Shown: piece by piece, positions 1 through 11,707 of the stretch
Layout of the letters: every line of letters starts with the position of its first letter
Numbering within the stretch: position 1 is the stretch's first letter
Assembly: GCA_016202615.1 (NCBI GenBank)
Contig: JACQOI010000159.1
Coordinates: 1-32,979 of the forward strand
Source of the DNA: Betaproteobacteria bacterium
GTDB taxonomy: Bacteria > Pseudomonadota > Gammaproteobacteria > Burkholderiales > SG8-41
Direction: 5' to 3'
DNA length: 32,979 nucleotides
Program-made: the position numbers and the translations under genes
The notes under the pieces: generated by a model
Databases searched by the model: none
The model's input: only the letters and a program-made list of their open reading frames with translations
Told to the model about the DNA's origin: nothing

Positions 1-225
1 AACAACGACAAGTTCGCGATTGACCGGCAACTCCCCGAAATCAATGCCGGCGACTTGCTCGTCATCCACGACGCCGGCGCCCATGGCTCCGCGATGGGCT
101 TTCAATACAACGGCAAGCTCCGTTCCGCCGAGCTGCTGTTGCGGGAAGACGGCTCCGTCATGCAGATTCGGCGCGCGGAAACAATAGACGATTACTTCGC
201 GACGTTGGATTTTTCCAAACTGTGA
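1..225 (+). CDS. lysA: Diaminopimelate decarboxylase, C-terminal 74 residues (5' truncated by window)
   Basis: This is the 3' end of a PLP-dependent enzyme that decarboxylates meso-diaminopimelate to L-lysine, the last step of lysine synthesis. Frame 1 is open from the first base to TGA at 223-225. The visible part carries the C-terminal beta-domain signature: HDAGAHGSAMGF, then QYNGKLRSAELLL, where the Tyr of QYN corresponds to the family's active-site/substrate tyrosine. It ends with RRAET..DYFATLDF, typical of proteobacterial LysA tails. The catalytic lysine and the HxxGS PLP motif would lie outside the window. A 13-bp palindrome starts directly after the stop codon and may help end transcription. 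Confidence 0.93.
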   Translation, partial: NNDKFAIDRQLPEINAGDLLVIHDAGAHGSAMGFQYNGKLRSAELLLREDGSVMQIRRAETIDDYFATLDFSKL

Positions 226-257
226 GGAGCTTGTCGGACTTGATTCCGACAAGCTCC
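226..257. repeat. Perfect 13-bp palindrome directly after lysA
   Basis: GGAGCTTGTCGGA at 226-238 and its exact reverse complement at 245-257 enclose a 6-nt loop. No T tract follows, so it is not a classical intrinsic terminator, although it could protect or end the lysA mRNA. The core TTGTCGGA resembles the CCTGTCGGA core of the repeats at 392-451 and 23298-23310, which suggests one family of dispersed intergenic palindromes. Confidence 0.75.
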
Positions 258-906
258 TTAGGCAAAACCGCCCCTAAGAATAGTTGGAAAATGTCGTCAA
301 GAAACTGTCAAAACGTCGTTCCTTCGTGCTGACGAGGCAAAAGCGGTTGAGGAATTGGACATTATTCAGGAAAAATGGGGGCGGCTTTGCTGTTAGCAGC
401 CTGTCGAATGCTAAGCCTGCCTGCGGTAGGCAGGTCCGACAGGCTGCTAACGGTGATCGAGCGCATCCTCACGCACCTGGGGTTGTCGGCGCAGCCGCCA
501 CCGCGCGCGCCGGCGCGGCGCGTGGAACTATTTCAGGCGGCTTGATTCGCAAACCCGGAGTGGTTTTGGCTGGAGCCGATGGCTCGGCTTGGCTTGCGCT
601 CGTGCCAGCGTGCGGATTGAGAGAAATCGGACGCTGCGAAGCGCAGATTCCGGGGAAAACGGCGGGGCTCACGTGAATTTTCACGCGGCCTGTTGCCGGT
701 TCGCTAGCCCGGCGATAGTATGCCGTTTGGTGAAAAAGAGCGTTTAAAACGCCTATCCTTCTGGTTTGTCGCGGCGCTGGGTCATACGTGAAAGGCCTGA
801 ACAGATGTATCAACGGCTTACAGAGCACTTCGTGCCAAATCTATGACCCAATTACACGATTGTTCGGTGTTGATCTGGCAGGAGAAGATCTGGTTTGGCG
901 GTATCG
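258..906. other. About 650 bp without a convincing gene
   Basis: Open frames here (for example 284-676 plus and 469-828 minus) encode low-complexity, composition-driven peptides with no recognisable domain and no ribosome-binding site, so I do not call them. The stretch contains the nested palindrome at 392-451 and a short GCGTTT/AAACGC palindrome near 744-756. Its position between lysA and a tRNA fragment suggests scarred, accessory DNA. Confidence 0.6.
392..451. repeat. Nested palindrome (15-bp outer stem, 7-bp inner stem)
   Basis: GTTAGCAGCCTGTCG at 392-406 pairs perfectly with 437-451. Inside it CCTGCCT at 416-422 pairs with AGGCAGG at 428-434 around a 5-nt loop. The right arm contains TCCGACAGGCTGC, whose complement recurs exactly upstream of rseP at 23298-23310. 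Such bipartite intergenic palindromes look like REP/MITE-type elements. No coding potential is seen. Confidence 0.8.
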
Positions 907-949
907 GCTACGAACCAGGGAGTCGTGGGTTCAAATCCTGCCGGGCGCC
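907..949 (+). pseudogene. 3' half of a tRNA-Arg(ACG) gene (fragment)
   Basis: The sequence starts inside an anticodon arm: loop CTACGAA at 908-914 with anticodon ACG at 910-912, then the 3' anticodon stem CCAGG. A T arm follows: stem GTGGG (925-929), loop TTCAAAT (930-936), stem CCTGC (937-941), then a 7-nt acceptor strand CGGGCGC (942-948). The matching 5' half (acceptor GCGCCCG, D arm, 5' anticodon stem CCTGG) is absent upstream; only the last two G residues of the 5' anticodon stem match. No CCA end is encoded. It cannot be a functional tRNA. A copied tRNA 3' end of about this length is the usual attachment-site scar of a tyrosine-recombinase integrative element (inference). Confidence 0.75.
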
Positions 950-966
950 ATACTCAACTCCTTAGA

Positions 967-991
967 GCCGCTTTTCCAGCGGCCTTAATTT
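967..991 (+). terminator. Possible intrinsic terminator behind the tRNA fragment
   Basis: GCCGCT at 967-972 and AGCGGC at 978-983 form a 6-bp stem with a 5-nt loop, followed by CTTAATTTT. This is where a tRNA gene's own terminator would sit, so it was probably carried along with the tRNA 3' end. The stem is short and the T run is interrupted. Confidence 0.45.
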
Positions 992-1045
992 TGCGTGAAC
1001 CCTATGCATAGGAAATCTGCCCTTCAACGCCAACATGACGACGCC

Positions 1046-2053
1046 ATGAATAGACGCATTTCGCTTGCCCTGGTCACGATCGTCATCGTCGCCGCCTTCC
1101 TCGCAGGGGCTGCCGACACGGCTGTGGCGCAGGCCACTTCGACAGGCTCAGGACAGGCCTATCCGACTCGCCCGGTGCGTCTCATCGTGGCGTATCCGCC
1201 CGGCGGTGGCGGCGACACGGTGGCGCGCATAATCGGCCAGAAGCTCTTCGAGGCTTGGGGACAACAGATCGTCGTCGACAATCGTCCCGGCGGCGGCGCC
1301 AACATCGGCGCGGAGCTGGCGGCGCACGCCGCGCCCGATGGTTACACGCTGTTCATGCCCGCGCTGGTGCATACGGTCAATGCCACCCTCTACCCGAAAC
1401 TCGGGTACGATATCAGGCGCGATTTCGCATACGTCATTTTGCTATCGTCGGTACCCAACATCCTGGCGGTGCACCCGTCCGTGCCAGCGCGCACCACCGG
1501 CGAATTCATAAAGTATGCAAAGACGAAGCCTGGCCAGCTCAACTACGCCTCGACCGGCAGCGGCGGGCCGCAGCATCTGGGGATGGAGTTGTTCAAGAGG
1601 CTAGCCGGCCTGGACATGACGCACATCCCGTACAAAGGCGGCGCCCCGGCCCTCACGGACCTTCTCAGCGGACAGGTGCAGGTGGCGCTCTCCAACATGA
1701 TCCCCACGTTGCCGCACACGCGTTCGGGCCGGCTGCGCGCCCTCGCTGTGACAAGCGCGAAGCGCTCGCAGGCTGCGCCGGAGCTGCCCACAATCGCGGA
1801 AAGCGGCCTTCCGGGTTTCGAGGCAGCATCGTGGTTCGGGTTCGCCGCGCCTGCGCGGACTCCGCGTCCGATCATCGCGAAAATCAACGCCGAGGTGAAC
1901 CGCATACTCGAGCTTCCGGAGATACGCAGTCGTCTCGGGGGCGAAGGCGCCGAGCTGGTCGGCGGCACCCCCGAAGCCTTTACCGCCTACGTGCACAGCG
2001 AGGTCGACAAGTGGGCGAAAGTCGTCAAGGTCGCTAAGCTGAGCGTGGATTGA
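1046..2053 (+). CDS. Bug/TctC-family tripartite tricarboxylate transporter periplasmic substrate-binding protein
   Basis: Predicted 335-residue periplasmic solute-binding protein of the Bug (TctC) family, greatly expanded in Burkholderiales, which binds carboxylates or other small acids for TTT-type uptake or sensing. ATG at 1046 is preferred over GTG at 995 because it starts directly with a signal peptide: MNRR, a hydrophobic stretch to about residue 25, and a cleavage site near AVAQA. Family hallmarks follow: YPTRPVRLIVAYPPGGGGD at the mature N-terminus, VVDNRPGGGANIGAE, the APDGYT segment, LNYASTGSGG, HIPYKGGAPAL.DLL.GQV, and the C-terminal LPTIAESGLPGFE. No TctA/TctB membrane genes are adjacent, as is usual for orphan Bug proteins, so the ligand is unknown. 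A dispersed repeat at 1137-1158 adds a short TSTGSGQA linker after the signal peptide. Confidence 0.9.
   Translation: MNRRISLALVTIVIVAAFLAGAADTAVAQATSTGSGQAYPTRPVRLIVAYPPGGGGDTVARIIGQKLFEAWGQQIVVDNRPGGGANIGAELAAHAAPDGYTLFMPALVHTVNATLYPKLGYDIRRDFAYVILLSSVPNILAVHPSVPARTTGEFIKYAKTKPGQLNYASTGSGGPQHLGMELFKRLAGLDMTHIPYKGGAPALTDLLSGQVQVALSNMIPTLPHTRSGRLRALAVTSAKRSQAAPELPTIAESGLPGFEAASWFGFAAPARTPRPIIAKINAEVNRILELPEIRSRLGGEGAELVGGTPEAFTAYVHSEVDKWAKVVKVAKLSVD
1137..1158. repeat. Dispersed-repeat half-site inside a coding sequence
   Basis: CTTCGACAGGCTCAGGACAG (1137-1156) followed by GC matches, from memory, a half-palindrome common in intergenic DNA of many environmental proteobacteria. Here it lies in frame just after the signal-peptide cleavage region of the Bug-family protein and encodes TSTGSGQA. 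Relatives usually pass directly from the AQA cleavage site to YPTRPVR, so the repeat probably entered the linker without disrupting the fold. Confidence 0.55.
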
Positions 2054-2142
2054 AGCGAAGCACGACTGATTTCCCTATCGGTCCTATCGGTTCGAGCAGG
2101 AAGCCCCGCAACGAACGGCGTAGCCGTATGGAGGAAGGCGCG

Positions 2143-2793
2143 ATGACGATGACCAACATGCATCCGGCATTTGCGGCGGTAACCGAACGAGACATGCAGA
2201 TCGTCCAAGAGGACATACCGGAGATCGGACTGATCGAGTCGGACGAAATCCGGCAGAAGGTCACCCTGGTGTTCGCCAGCTTCCTGAAAGAGAGCAATTT
2301 CGAGCGGATCTCGGAGGCGCCAGGCCTCGTGAAGGACGAACCCGGGGCGACCCTTTCTCCCGGTCCGCCCAAGTACGACCTCGCTCACCACACGAGCCAT
2401 GTCGTGCAGAACGCGCTCGCGACCGCACGCACGCTGAAGGAGTTCTGGGGCATCGACTATCGGCACGACGTGCTGCTCGCTGCCGCGATCCTGCACGACG
2501 CCTCGAAGCTCGTTGAGTTCGAGGACCGAACGGGTCGAAAGAGCGAGCTTGGGAAGATTTTCGTGCACGCCCAGGTCGGCGGCGTACGGTGCCGTGACGC
2601 CGGCCTGCCGAACGACGTCGCCCAGATCGTCACGTTCCACAATTTCACGCCGCCGCACACTCACGTCACCCCGCGCAGCCTTGAGTACATCCTTGTGACC
2701 TATGCCGACCACGCGGCCGCGGACCCGATCTCCTTCGTCGAGGGAAAGCCAACCCACTTCGACATCAAGAAGCGGTTCTTCACGGTTGACTAG
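2143..2793 (+). CDS. HD-domain protein (putative metal-dependent phosphohydrolase)
   Basis: 216-residue soluble protein. ATG at 2143 is chosen because GGAGGAAGG lies at 2130-2138, a good Shine-Dalgarno distance; TTG at 2050 and ATG at 2128 are in-frame alternatives. The HD superfamily metal site is visible: H86 in HTSHVVQNAL, H118-D119 in AAILHDASKLVEFE, H142 after KIFVHAQ, and D188/H190 in TYADHAA. HD proteins hydrolyse phosphate esters or nucleotides, but this subfamily and its substrate are unknown to me. It starts 89 bp after the Bug-family gene on the same strand, so the two could be co-transcribed, perhaps as a small catabolic or signalling pair (inference). It ends with TAG. Confidence 0.8.
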   Translation: MTMTNMHPAFAAVTERDMQIVQEDIPEIGLIESDEIRQKVTLVFASFLKESNFERISEAPGLVKDEPGATLSPGPPKYDLAHHTSHVVQNALATARTLKEFWGIDYRHDVLLAAAILHDASKLVEFEDRTGRKSELGKIFVHAQVGGVRCRDAGLPNDVAQIVTFHNFTPPHTHVTPRSLEYILVTYADHAAADPISFVEGKPTHFDIKKRFFTVD

Positions 2794-2854
2794 ACAGCGG
2801 TCTTTCGACGCGAACCGAGCATCATGCGCGCGCATGTGGTCAGTCATCAAAATC

Positions 2855-3702
2855 AAAGGGGCCAGGCTCGATTAAATCGAGGAGGTCTGTCTACCGTAGT
2901 TCGCTGTAGCGCGTTGAAGGGACAATGACTATGACTCGCGACCTGTCCCATGCCCCGCCGCCCCCGCATCCATCTCGATGGTATTCCCCTGCACATCGTG
3001 CAGCGCGGGCACAATCGCGAGCCGTGCTTCTTTGCGGAGGATGATTACAGCAGCTACCTGCACTGGCTGGCCGAGGCTCTGGGGGAAACCGAGTGCGAAC
3101 TCCATGCCTACGTCCTGATGACGAACCACGTGCACCTGCTGGTCACGCCGAAGAGAGCCGTGGTGGTGCCCAAGCTCATCATCTCCCTGGGACGGCGCTA
3201 TGTGCAGTACATCAACCGCAGCTACCACCGCACCGGCACGCTGTGGGACAGCCGCTACAAGTCTTCGCTGGTGCAGGCGGAGGCCTATTTGCTTGCGTGT
3301 CAGCGTTACATTGAACTGAATCCTGTGCGTGCGGCAATGGTTGAAGACCCAGCGCATTATCGGTGGACGAGCTACCGGGCCAACGCGCTTGGGCAGCCGG
3401 ATGCGCGATTGTCACCTCATCCGATCTATCGGGCGCTGGGACGAAACGACGAAGAGCGACAGGCAGCCTATCGTGCGTTGTTCGGGGCACATCTCCACCG
3501 CACGGCGATTGACGATATCCGACTCGCTCTCACGCAAAGCCAGCCACTTGGCAACCAACGCTTTTACGCGAAGATCGAACAGATGACAGGCATTCGGCGA
3601 GAGGCGAAGCCGCGAGGCCGACCGCGTGTGGACACGGGCCGAAATGCGCGCTCATAATTCAAATAACCCGAAATATTCGAAATAATCGAGCCTGGCCCCT
3701 TT
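2855..3702. mobile_element. RAYT element with perfect 19-bp flanking inverted repeats
   Basis: AAAGGGGCCAGGCTCGATT at 2855-2873 is exactly repeated, inverted, at 3684-3702. The left copy continues into a small hairpin (CTCGAT at 2867-2872 against ATCGAG at 2876-2881). The two copies frame a single REP-associated tyrosine transposase gene. Such paired REP-like palindromes around a RAYT are the probable recognition sites of the enzyme (established for the RAYT family; inferred here). The right repeat shares base 3702 with the queF stop codon, so the element sits flush against queF without cutting it. Confidence 0.85.
2950..3657 (+). CDS. rayT: REP-associated tyrosine transposase (RAYT, Y1/HUH family)
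   Basis: 235-residue single-strand DNA transposase related to the IS200/IS605 TnpA group. RAYTs cleave and join at REP palindromes through a catalytic Tyr and an HUH metal site. Visible motifs are MPRRPRIHLDGIPLHIVQRG at the N-terminus, the HUH site in MTNHVHLLVTP (HVH near residues 59-61), a Tyr-containing helix (RRYVQYINRSYHRTGTLWD, then RYKSSLV), and the family block CQRYIELNPVRAAMVEDP..YRWTSYRANALG. The usual catalytic tyrosine is probably in the segment YVQYINRSY; I cannot assign it with certainty. It is full length for the family, with no frameshift. It ends in TAA. It lies within the 19-bp inverted repeats. The gene symbol is generic. Confidence 0.9.
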   Translation: MPRRPRIHLDGIPLHIVQRGHNREPCFFAEDDYSSYLHWLAEALGETECELHAYVLMTNHVHLLVTPKRAVVVPKLIISLGRRYVQYINRSYHRTGTLWDSRYKSSLVQAEAYLLACQRYIELNPVRAAMVEDPAHYRWTSYRANALGQPDARLSPHPIYRALGRNDEERQAAYRALFGAHLHRTAIDDIRLALTQSQPLGNQRFYAKIEQMTGIRREAKPRGRPRVDTGRNARS

Positions 3703-4109
3703 TAACGCTGGGGCGGCAGCCCGTCAAGGCTGAGGGGTGGCTGCGGGCGCCAGCCTCGTTTGCGGGTTTCAGCGACCACCGTCGTGAAAATGCCGCCGCG
3801 CACGTAAAACCTGGCGGTGAGACGCATGAAACGCGGCCGGGTGGCCTTGGCGAGGTCGTCGAGGATGCGGTTGGTCACCGCTTCGTGAAACGCGCCCTCG
3901 TTGCGGTAGGACCAGATGTAAAGTTTCAGGCTTTTGAGCTCGACGCAGGCGCGGTCCGGTACGTAGTCGAGGTAGAGCGTCGCGAAATCGGGCTGACCGG
4001 TTTGCGGGCACAGGCAGGTAAACTCCGGTATTTCCATGTGAATCCGATAGTCGCGTTGCGGGCTCGGATTGGGAAAAGTGGCGAGGCGCCGGCTGGGCTT
4101 GCTAGGCAT
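3702..4109 (-). CDS. queF: NADPH-dependent 7-cyano-7-deazaguanine reductase, short type (preQ0 reductase)
   Basis: 135-residue cytosolic enzyme of queuosine biosynthesis that reduces the nitrile preQ0 to the amine preQ1, which TGT then inserts at position 34 of tRNAs. The start MPSKPSRR at 4109 gives the usual length of the short unimodular QueF class. Catalytic features are C34 in [12 protein letters not shown] (thioimide nucleophile) and D41. The NADPH/substrate segment [22 protein letters not shown] carries E57 and the family motif E(L/S)KSxK. The C-terminus [17 protein letters not shown] is typical. It is divergent from smc; its TAA stop touches the right inverted repeat of the RAYT element. 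Confidence 0.95.
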   Translation of the reverse strand: MPSKPSRRLATFPNPSPQRDYRIHMEIPEFTCLCPQTGQPDFATLYLDYVPDRACVELKSLKLYIWSYRNEGAFHEAVTNRILDDLAKATRPRFMRLTARFYVRGGIFTTVVAETRKRGWRPQPPLSLDGLPPQR

Positions 4110-4188
4110 TAGGGCGGAGCGGACAATTCGGTTAAAATATCGCGCTGAATTCAATCTCGAATTATAACCTTGATCAGCAAAGAAAAAA
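4110..4188. promoter_or_regulatory. AT-rich divergent spacer between queF and smc, possible promoters
   Basis: This 79-bp spacer is clearly AT-richer than the surrounding genes and must drive both directions. TATAAC at 4163-4168 (plus) and the overlapping TATAAT read on minus (4166-4161), together with TAAAAT at 4133-4138 (plus), are -10-like. I see no good -35 at the right distance for any of them, so individual promoters are not assigned. Confidence 0.4.
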
Positions 4189-7100
4189 TTGCGCCTCACT
4201 GAGATCAAACTCGCCGGTTTCAAGTCCTTCGTAGACCCCACGCATATTCCCGTACCCGGCCACCTGGTCGGCATCGTCGGCCCCAACGGCTGCGGCAAGT
4301 CCAACGTCATCGACGCCGTGCGCTGGGTACTCGGCGAATCGTCGGCGCGCCATCTGCGCGGCGAAACCATGCAGGACGTGCTGTTCAACGGCGCCGGCAG
4401 CCGCCAGGCGGTCAATCGCGCCAGCGTAGAACTGATCTTCGACAACAGCCTCGGCAAGACCGGCGGCCAATGGGCGAATTACGCCGAGATTTCGGTCAAG
4501 CGCGTGCTCGAGCGCGAAGCCGAGTCGGCCTATTACATCAACAACCTCCACGTGCGGCGGCGCGATATCGCCGACATCTTTCTCGGCACCGGCCTGGGGG
4601 CGCGCGCTTACGCGATCATCGAACAGGGCATGATTTCGCGCGTCATCGAAGCCAAGCCCGAAGAGCTGCGCATTTTCCTCGAGGAAGCCGCCGGCGTGTC
4701 GAAGTATCGCGAGCGGCGGCGCGAGACCGAGTTGCGGCTCGCCGATACGCGCGAGAACCTGCTGCGCGTCGAGGACATCCGGCTGGAGCTCGACAAGCAG
4801 CTCGAGCACCTGCGCGCGCAGGCCGACGTCGCCAGGCAGTATCACAGCCTGCAGGAGCAGCTGCGCACCACGCAGAACCTGCTGTGGCTGCAGAAAAAAC
4901 GCGAAGCCGGGGCCGCGCGCGAACGCTGCGTGCGCGATATCGAAAAGCTCGGCGTCGAGCTCGAGGCCGAAACCGCACGGCTGCGCGAAACCGAGCGCAA
5001 GCTCGAGGAGCTGCGCGCGCGCCACCACGCCGCCGGCGACGCCTTGCACACGGCGCAGGGCAGCCTCTACGAGACCAATGCCGAATTCTCGCACCTGCAG
5101 CAGCAGATCCAGCACGTGCGCGAAAACCGCAGCCGCGTCGACTCGCGGTTGGCGGCATTGCGCGGCCAGCTCGAGCAGGGCGAAAGCCAATTGCAGGCTC
5201 AGCGCACAAGCCGCAACGAGTGGCAGCAGCAGCAGCAACGCGCGCAGCAGCAGGCCGATGCGTGCCAGGTTGCGGTGGCTGCCGAGGCGGCGCAGTTGCC
5301 GGTTGCGGAACAGACGTTCCGTGCCTGCCGGGAGCAGCGCGACGCGCTGCAGCAGGCGGTGGCGGAGAACGCGCAGGCGCTGCAGCTCGAGCAGACGCGC
5401 CGCGAGCACGCGCTCAAGATCCTGGCGCAACTGGCGCAGCGCGAACAGCGGCTGCGCGAGGAGCAGGCGGCGTTGGCGCCGCCCGACAGCCGGGAACTCG
5501 AACGCATGCGCGGCGAACTGGCAGCGCTCGAGGCACGGCACAGCGACCAGCGCAACCTGCTCGAAGCCGAAGAAACCCGCATCCCGCAGCTCGAACAGGC
5601 GCTGCGCGAACAGGGTGTGGTGGTGGATGCCGCCGCCCAGCAGGCGACTGCGCTCGAGGCACGCGTCGCCGCACTCAAGCAGGTGCAGGAGCGCATCGCG
5701 CGCAGCGAAAACATGCAGGGCTGGCTCGTATCGCACCACCTCGATTCGGCGCGCCGCTTGTGGCAGGACATCGAGATCGAGGCCGGCTGGGAAGACGCGC
5801 TGGAAGCGGTGCTGCGCGAGCGCCTGAGCGGCATCGGTCTCGGCAGTCTCGAGCAGGCTCAGCCCTGGCTCAGCGACCTGCCGCCGGGGAAAATGACGGT
5901 TTACACCGCCGCCGTCAGCGCCGCCAATGCACCAGTCGCGGTCGGCGGGCTCGAGCCGCTCGCGGCGTATGTGCGTTGCAAGAATGCGGCCGCTGGCGGC
6001 GCGCTCCATGACTGGCTGCATCAGGTGTACGTCGTCAAGGACCGGCACGAGGGGCTCACACGCTGCCGGCAGTTGCCGGCAGGCGCGCTGCTGGTGTCGG
6101 GTGACGGGCATGTGTTCACGCGCCACAGCGTGAATTTTCATGCGCCGGATTCGGAATTGCACGGTGTGCTGTCGCGCCAGCGCGAGATCGAGCAGCTGAC
6201 GACGCAGCTTGCCCGGGAACAAGCACAGCTGGCGACGCTCAGGAGCGCAATCGCCGCCGCCGAGGCCGAATCCGATCAGCGCAAGACCGCGCTCAACGAA
6301 TTGCGCGCCTCAGCCGATGAACTGCAGCGAGCGCATCACGAAGCCCAACTCGCGATACTCAAGCTCTCGGAGCAGGCGCAACGCGTGGCCCAGCGCGGCG
6401 AGCAGATTGCCGCCGAACTCGCCGAAATCGACGCCCAATCAGGCCATGAGCGCGCAGAGCATGACGCCGCTCAGGCCAGTTCGACGCGGCTCGACAAGCG
6501 CCGCATCGAGCTGCAGGCGCAACTCGCCGCCGCCGCCGGCAATTACTCACAGGCCGAAGCCGGGCTCGAGCGCCAGCGCCAGTCGCAGCAGCAGGCCGAG
6601 CGCACCGCGCAGGAGGCGTCATTCCATCTCAAGACCTGCACTGCCAAGATCGCTGAAGTCGACAATGCGATCAAGTTGATCGTCGACAACGTCAATATGG
6701 TCAGGACCGGCATCGCGCAGCACGAGCAGGAGCTCGGCGGCCTCGATGATGCGCCGCTCAACGTCGAGCTCGGGCAGGTGATGGCGCTGCGCAGCCAGAA
6801 AGAGCAGGCGCTGGCAGCGGCGCGCGGTGTGCTCGAGGCGACCGAAACCGCGCTGCGTCAGACCGAACAGGATCGGCTGACGATCGAGCAGAACCTGAAC
6901 CCGATCCGCGAACGCATCAACGAAGTCAAACTCAAGGAGCAGGAAGCCCGGCTCACCGAGGAGCAGTTCGCGCAGCAGCTCGCTGACGCAAGCGCCAACG
7001 AGCAGGAGCTCGTGGCGCAGCTCGAGAAGGGCAAGCGCTCGGGCGCGCTGCAGGCCGACATCACGCGGCTGAACGCAGAGATCGGCGCGCTGGGCGCGGT

Positions 7101-7710
7101 CAACCTGGCGGCGCTCGAGGAACTCGAAACAGCGCAACAGCGCAAGAACTATCTCGACTCCCAGTCGCTGGACCTGAACCAGGCGCTCGCCACGCTCGAA
7201 GACGCCATCCGCCGCATCGACCGCGAGACGCGCGAGCGCCTGCAGCACACCTTCGACGAGGTCAACCGCCATTTCGGGCAGTTGTTTCCGTCGCTGTTCG
7301 GCGGCGGCCAGGCCAGGCTGTTACTGACGGGAGAGGAGATACTCGACAGCGGCGTGCAGGTGATCGCCCAGCCGCCGGGCAAGAAAAACAGCTCGATTCA
7401 TCTGTTGTCGGGCGGCGAAAAAGCGCTCACCGCGCTGTCGCTGCTGTTCGCGCTGTTCCAGTTGAACCCGGCGCCGTTCTGCCTGCTCGACGAGGTCGAT
7501 GCGCCGCTCGACGACACCAACACCGAGCGCTTCTGCGACCTGGTCAGGAAAATGTCCGTCAACTCGCAGTTCCTGTTCATCAGCCACAACAAGATCACGA
7601 TGGAAATCGCCAACCAGCTGATCGGCATCACGATGCAGGAAGCGGGCGTGTCGCGCGTGGTTGCGGTCGATATCGAAGAGGCCATGAAACTCGCGGAAGA
7701 AGCGGCGTAG
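4189..7710 (+). CDS. smc: Chromosome segregation ATPase SMC (condensin subunit)
   Basis: 1173-residue SMC protein, normal family length, that with ScpA/ScpB compacts and separates chromosomes. Domains in order: N-terminal head with Walker A GPNGCGKS at 31-38 and VRWVLGE; a first coiled coil rich in Gln, Glu, Ala and Arg (about 165-505); a hinge (about 510-660, starting near [19 protein letters not shown]); a second coiled coil (about 670-1010); and the C-terminal head with signature [19 protein letters not shown] near 1072 and Walker [16 protein letters not shown] near 1097. The start is TTG at 4189, inferred because it gives the canonical N-terminus (M)[17 protein letters not shown] and no ATG/GTG is available; no strong Shine-Dalgarno is seen. 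zipA starts 2 bp after its TAG stop. Confidence 0.97.
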   Translation: MRLTEIKLAGFKSFVDPTHIPVPGHLVGIVGPNGCGKSNVIDAVRWVLGESSARHLRGETMQDVLFNGAGSRQAVNRASVELIFDNSLGKTGGQWANYAEISVKRVLEREAESAYYINNLHVRRRDIADIFLGTGLGARAYAIIEQGMISRVIEAKPEELRIFLEEAAGVSKYRERRRETELRLADTRENLLRVEDIRLELDKQLEHLRAQADVARQYHSLQEQLRTTQNLLWLQKKREAGAARERCVRDIEKLGVELEAETARLRETERKLEELRARHHAAGDALHTAQGSLYETNAEFSHLQQQIQHVRENRSRVDSRLAALRGQLEQGESQLQAQRTSRNEWQQQQQRAQQQADACQVAVAAEAAQLPVAEQTFRACREQRDALQQAVAENAQALQLEQTRREHALKILAQLAQREQRLREEQAALAPPDSRELERMRGELAALEARHSDQRNLLEAEETRIPQLEQALREQGVVVDAAAQQATALEARVAALKQVQERIARSENMQGWLVSHHLDSARRLWQDIEIEAGWEDALEAVLRERLSGIGLGSLEQAQPWLSDLPPGKMTVYTAAVSAANAPVAVGGLEPLAAYVRCKNAAAGGALHDWLHQVYVVKDRHEGLTRCRQLPAGALLVSGDGHVFTRHSVNFHAPDSELHGVLSRQREIEQLTTQLAREQAQLATLRSAIAAAEAESDQRKTALNELRASADELQRAHHEAQLAILKLSEQAQRVAQRGEQIAAELAEIDAQSGHERAEHDAAQASSTRLDKRRIELQAQLAAAAGNYSQAEAGLERQRQSQQQAERTAQEASFHLKTCTAKIAEVDNAIKLIVDNVNMVRTGIAQHEQELGGLDDAPLNVELGQVMALRSQKEQALAAARGVLEATETALRQTEQDRLTIEQNLNPIRERINEVKLKEQEARLTEEQFAQQLADASANEQELVAQLEKGKRSGALQADITRLNAEIGALGAVNLAALEELETAQQRKNYLDSQSLDLNQALATLEDAIRRIDRETRERLQHTFDEVNRHFGQLFPSLFGGGQARLLLTGEEILDSGVQVIAQPPGKKNSSIHLLSGGEKALTALSLLFALFQLNPAPFCLLDEVDAPLDDTNTERFCDLVRKMSVNSQFLFISHNKITMEIANQLIGITMQEAGVSRVVAVDIEEAMKLAEEAA

Positions 7711-7712
7711 CC

Positions 7713-10801
<3,089 letters not shown>

Positions 10802-10811
10802 TGGGGACACG

Positions 10812-11693
10812 ATGAGCATCATCACCAAAGCGGTATTTCCGGTGGCGGGGCTGGGGACCCGATTTCTGCCGGCGACCAAGGCGAGTCCCAAGGAAATGCT
10901 GCCGGTGGTGGACAAGCCTCTGATCCAGTACGCGGTCGAGGAGGCGGTCGCCGCAGGCATCACCGAGCTCGTGTTCATCACCGGCCGCGGCAAGCGCGCG
11001 ATCGAGGATCATTTCGACAAGGCGTTCGAGGTCGAGAGCGAGCTCACCGCGCGCGGCAAGCACGGGATGCTCGCGATGGTGCGGGATGTCGTGCCGCGTC
11101 ACGTCAAGTGCATCTACGTGCGTCAGCAGCAGGCGCTCGGGCTGGGGCACGCGGTACTGTGTGCGCAACCGGTGGTCGGCGATCATCCATTCGCGGTGAT
11201 CCTCGCCGACGACCTGATCGACGCGGGGCCGCCGGTGATGAAGCAGATGGTCGATGTCTACCGCCGCAAGCGCTGCGCGCTGCTCGGGGTGCAGAAAGTG
11301 GCGCGCGCCGAGACGCGGCAGTACGGCATAATCAAGCCAGGGCGCCGCGACGGCAGGTTGCATACGGTGGCTGCGATCGTCGAAAAACCCAGGCCGAGCG
11401 CGGCGCCGTCGACGCTCGGCGTGGTCGGCCGTTACATCCTGACACCGCGGCTCTTTCATCATCTGCAACGCGTGCGGCCCGGGGCCGGCGGCGAAATCCA
11501 GTTGACCGACGGCATCGCGGCGCTGCTCACCGAGGAGCCGGTGCTGGCCTATCAGTTCGAGGGCGTGCGTTATGATTGCGGTACCAAGCTCGGCTATCTG
11601 AAGGCGAATGTCGCGTACGGACTCCGGCATTCGGAAGTGGCGCGCGAGTTCGCGGCATACCTTGCGACGTTGCGCCGCAACCGGCGCCGTTAA
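10812..11693 (+). CDS. galU: UTP-glucose-1-phosphate uridylyltransferase
   Basis: 293-residue cytosolic nucleotidyltransferase that makes UDP-glucose from UTP and glucose-1-phosphate, feeding LPS, capsule and osmoprotectant glucan synthesis. The N-terminal signature [20 protein letters not shown] followed by [19 protein letters not shown] is the nucleotide-binding loop of the family. Other conserved blocks are [25 protein letters not shown] (metal-binding Asp), [33 protein letters not shown] and [15 protein letters not shown]. It follows ligA after 10 bp and ends with TAA; a GGAGG next to that stop serves the next gene. Confidence 0.97.
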   Translation: MSIITKAVFPVAGLGTRFLPATKASPKEMLPVVDKPLIQYAVEEAVAAGITELVFITGRGKRAIEDHFDKAFEVESELTARGKHGMLAMVRDVVPRHVKCIYVRQQQALGLGHAVLCAQPVVGDHPFAVILADDLIDAGPPVMKQMVDVYRRKRCALLGVQKVARAETRQYGIIKPGRRDGRLHTVAAIVEKPRPSAAPSTLGVVGRYILTPRLFHHLQRVRPGAGGEIQLTDGIAALLTEEPVLAYQFEGVRYDCGTKLGYLKANVAYGLRHSEVAREFAAYLATLRRNRRR

Positions 11694-11707
11694 GCGGAGG
11701 CCTGTTG

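Noticed and set aside
284-828. Overlapping open frames on both strands (130 and 119 codons).
   Set aside because: No domain, no ribosome-binding site, composition-driven Ala/Pro/Arg-rich peptides, and they overlap palindromic repeats.
2823-2836. 14-bp palindrome CATGCGCGCGCATG downstream of the HD gene.
   Set aside because: Simple alternating GC sequence with no loop or T tract; likely chance, no function can be assigned.
4174-6222. A 682-codon open frame on minus opposite smc.
   Set aside because: It is the GC-rich antisense shadow of the SMC coiled coil; the plus-strand protein has all SMC motifs.
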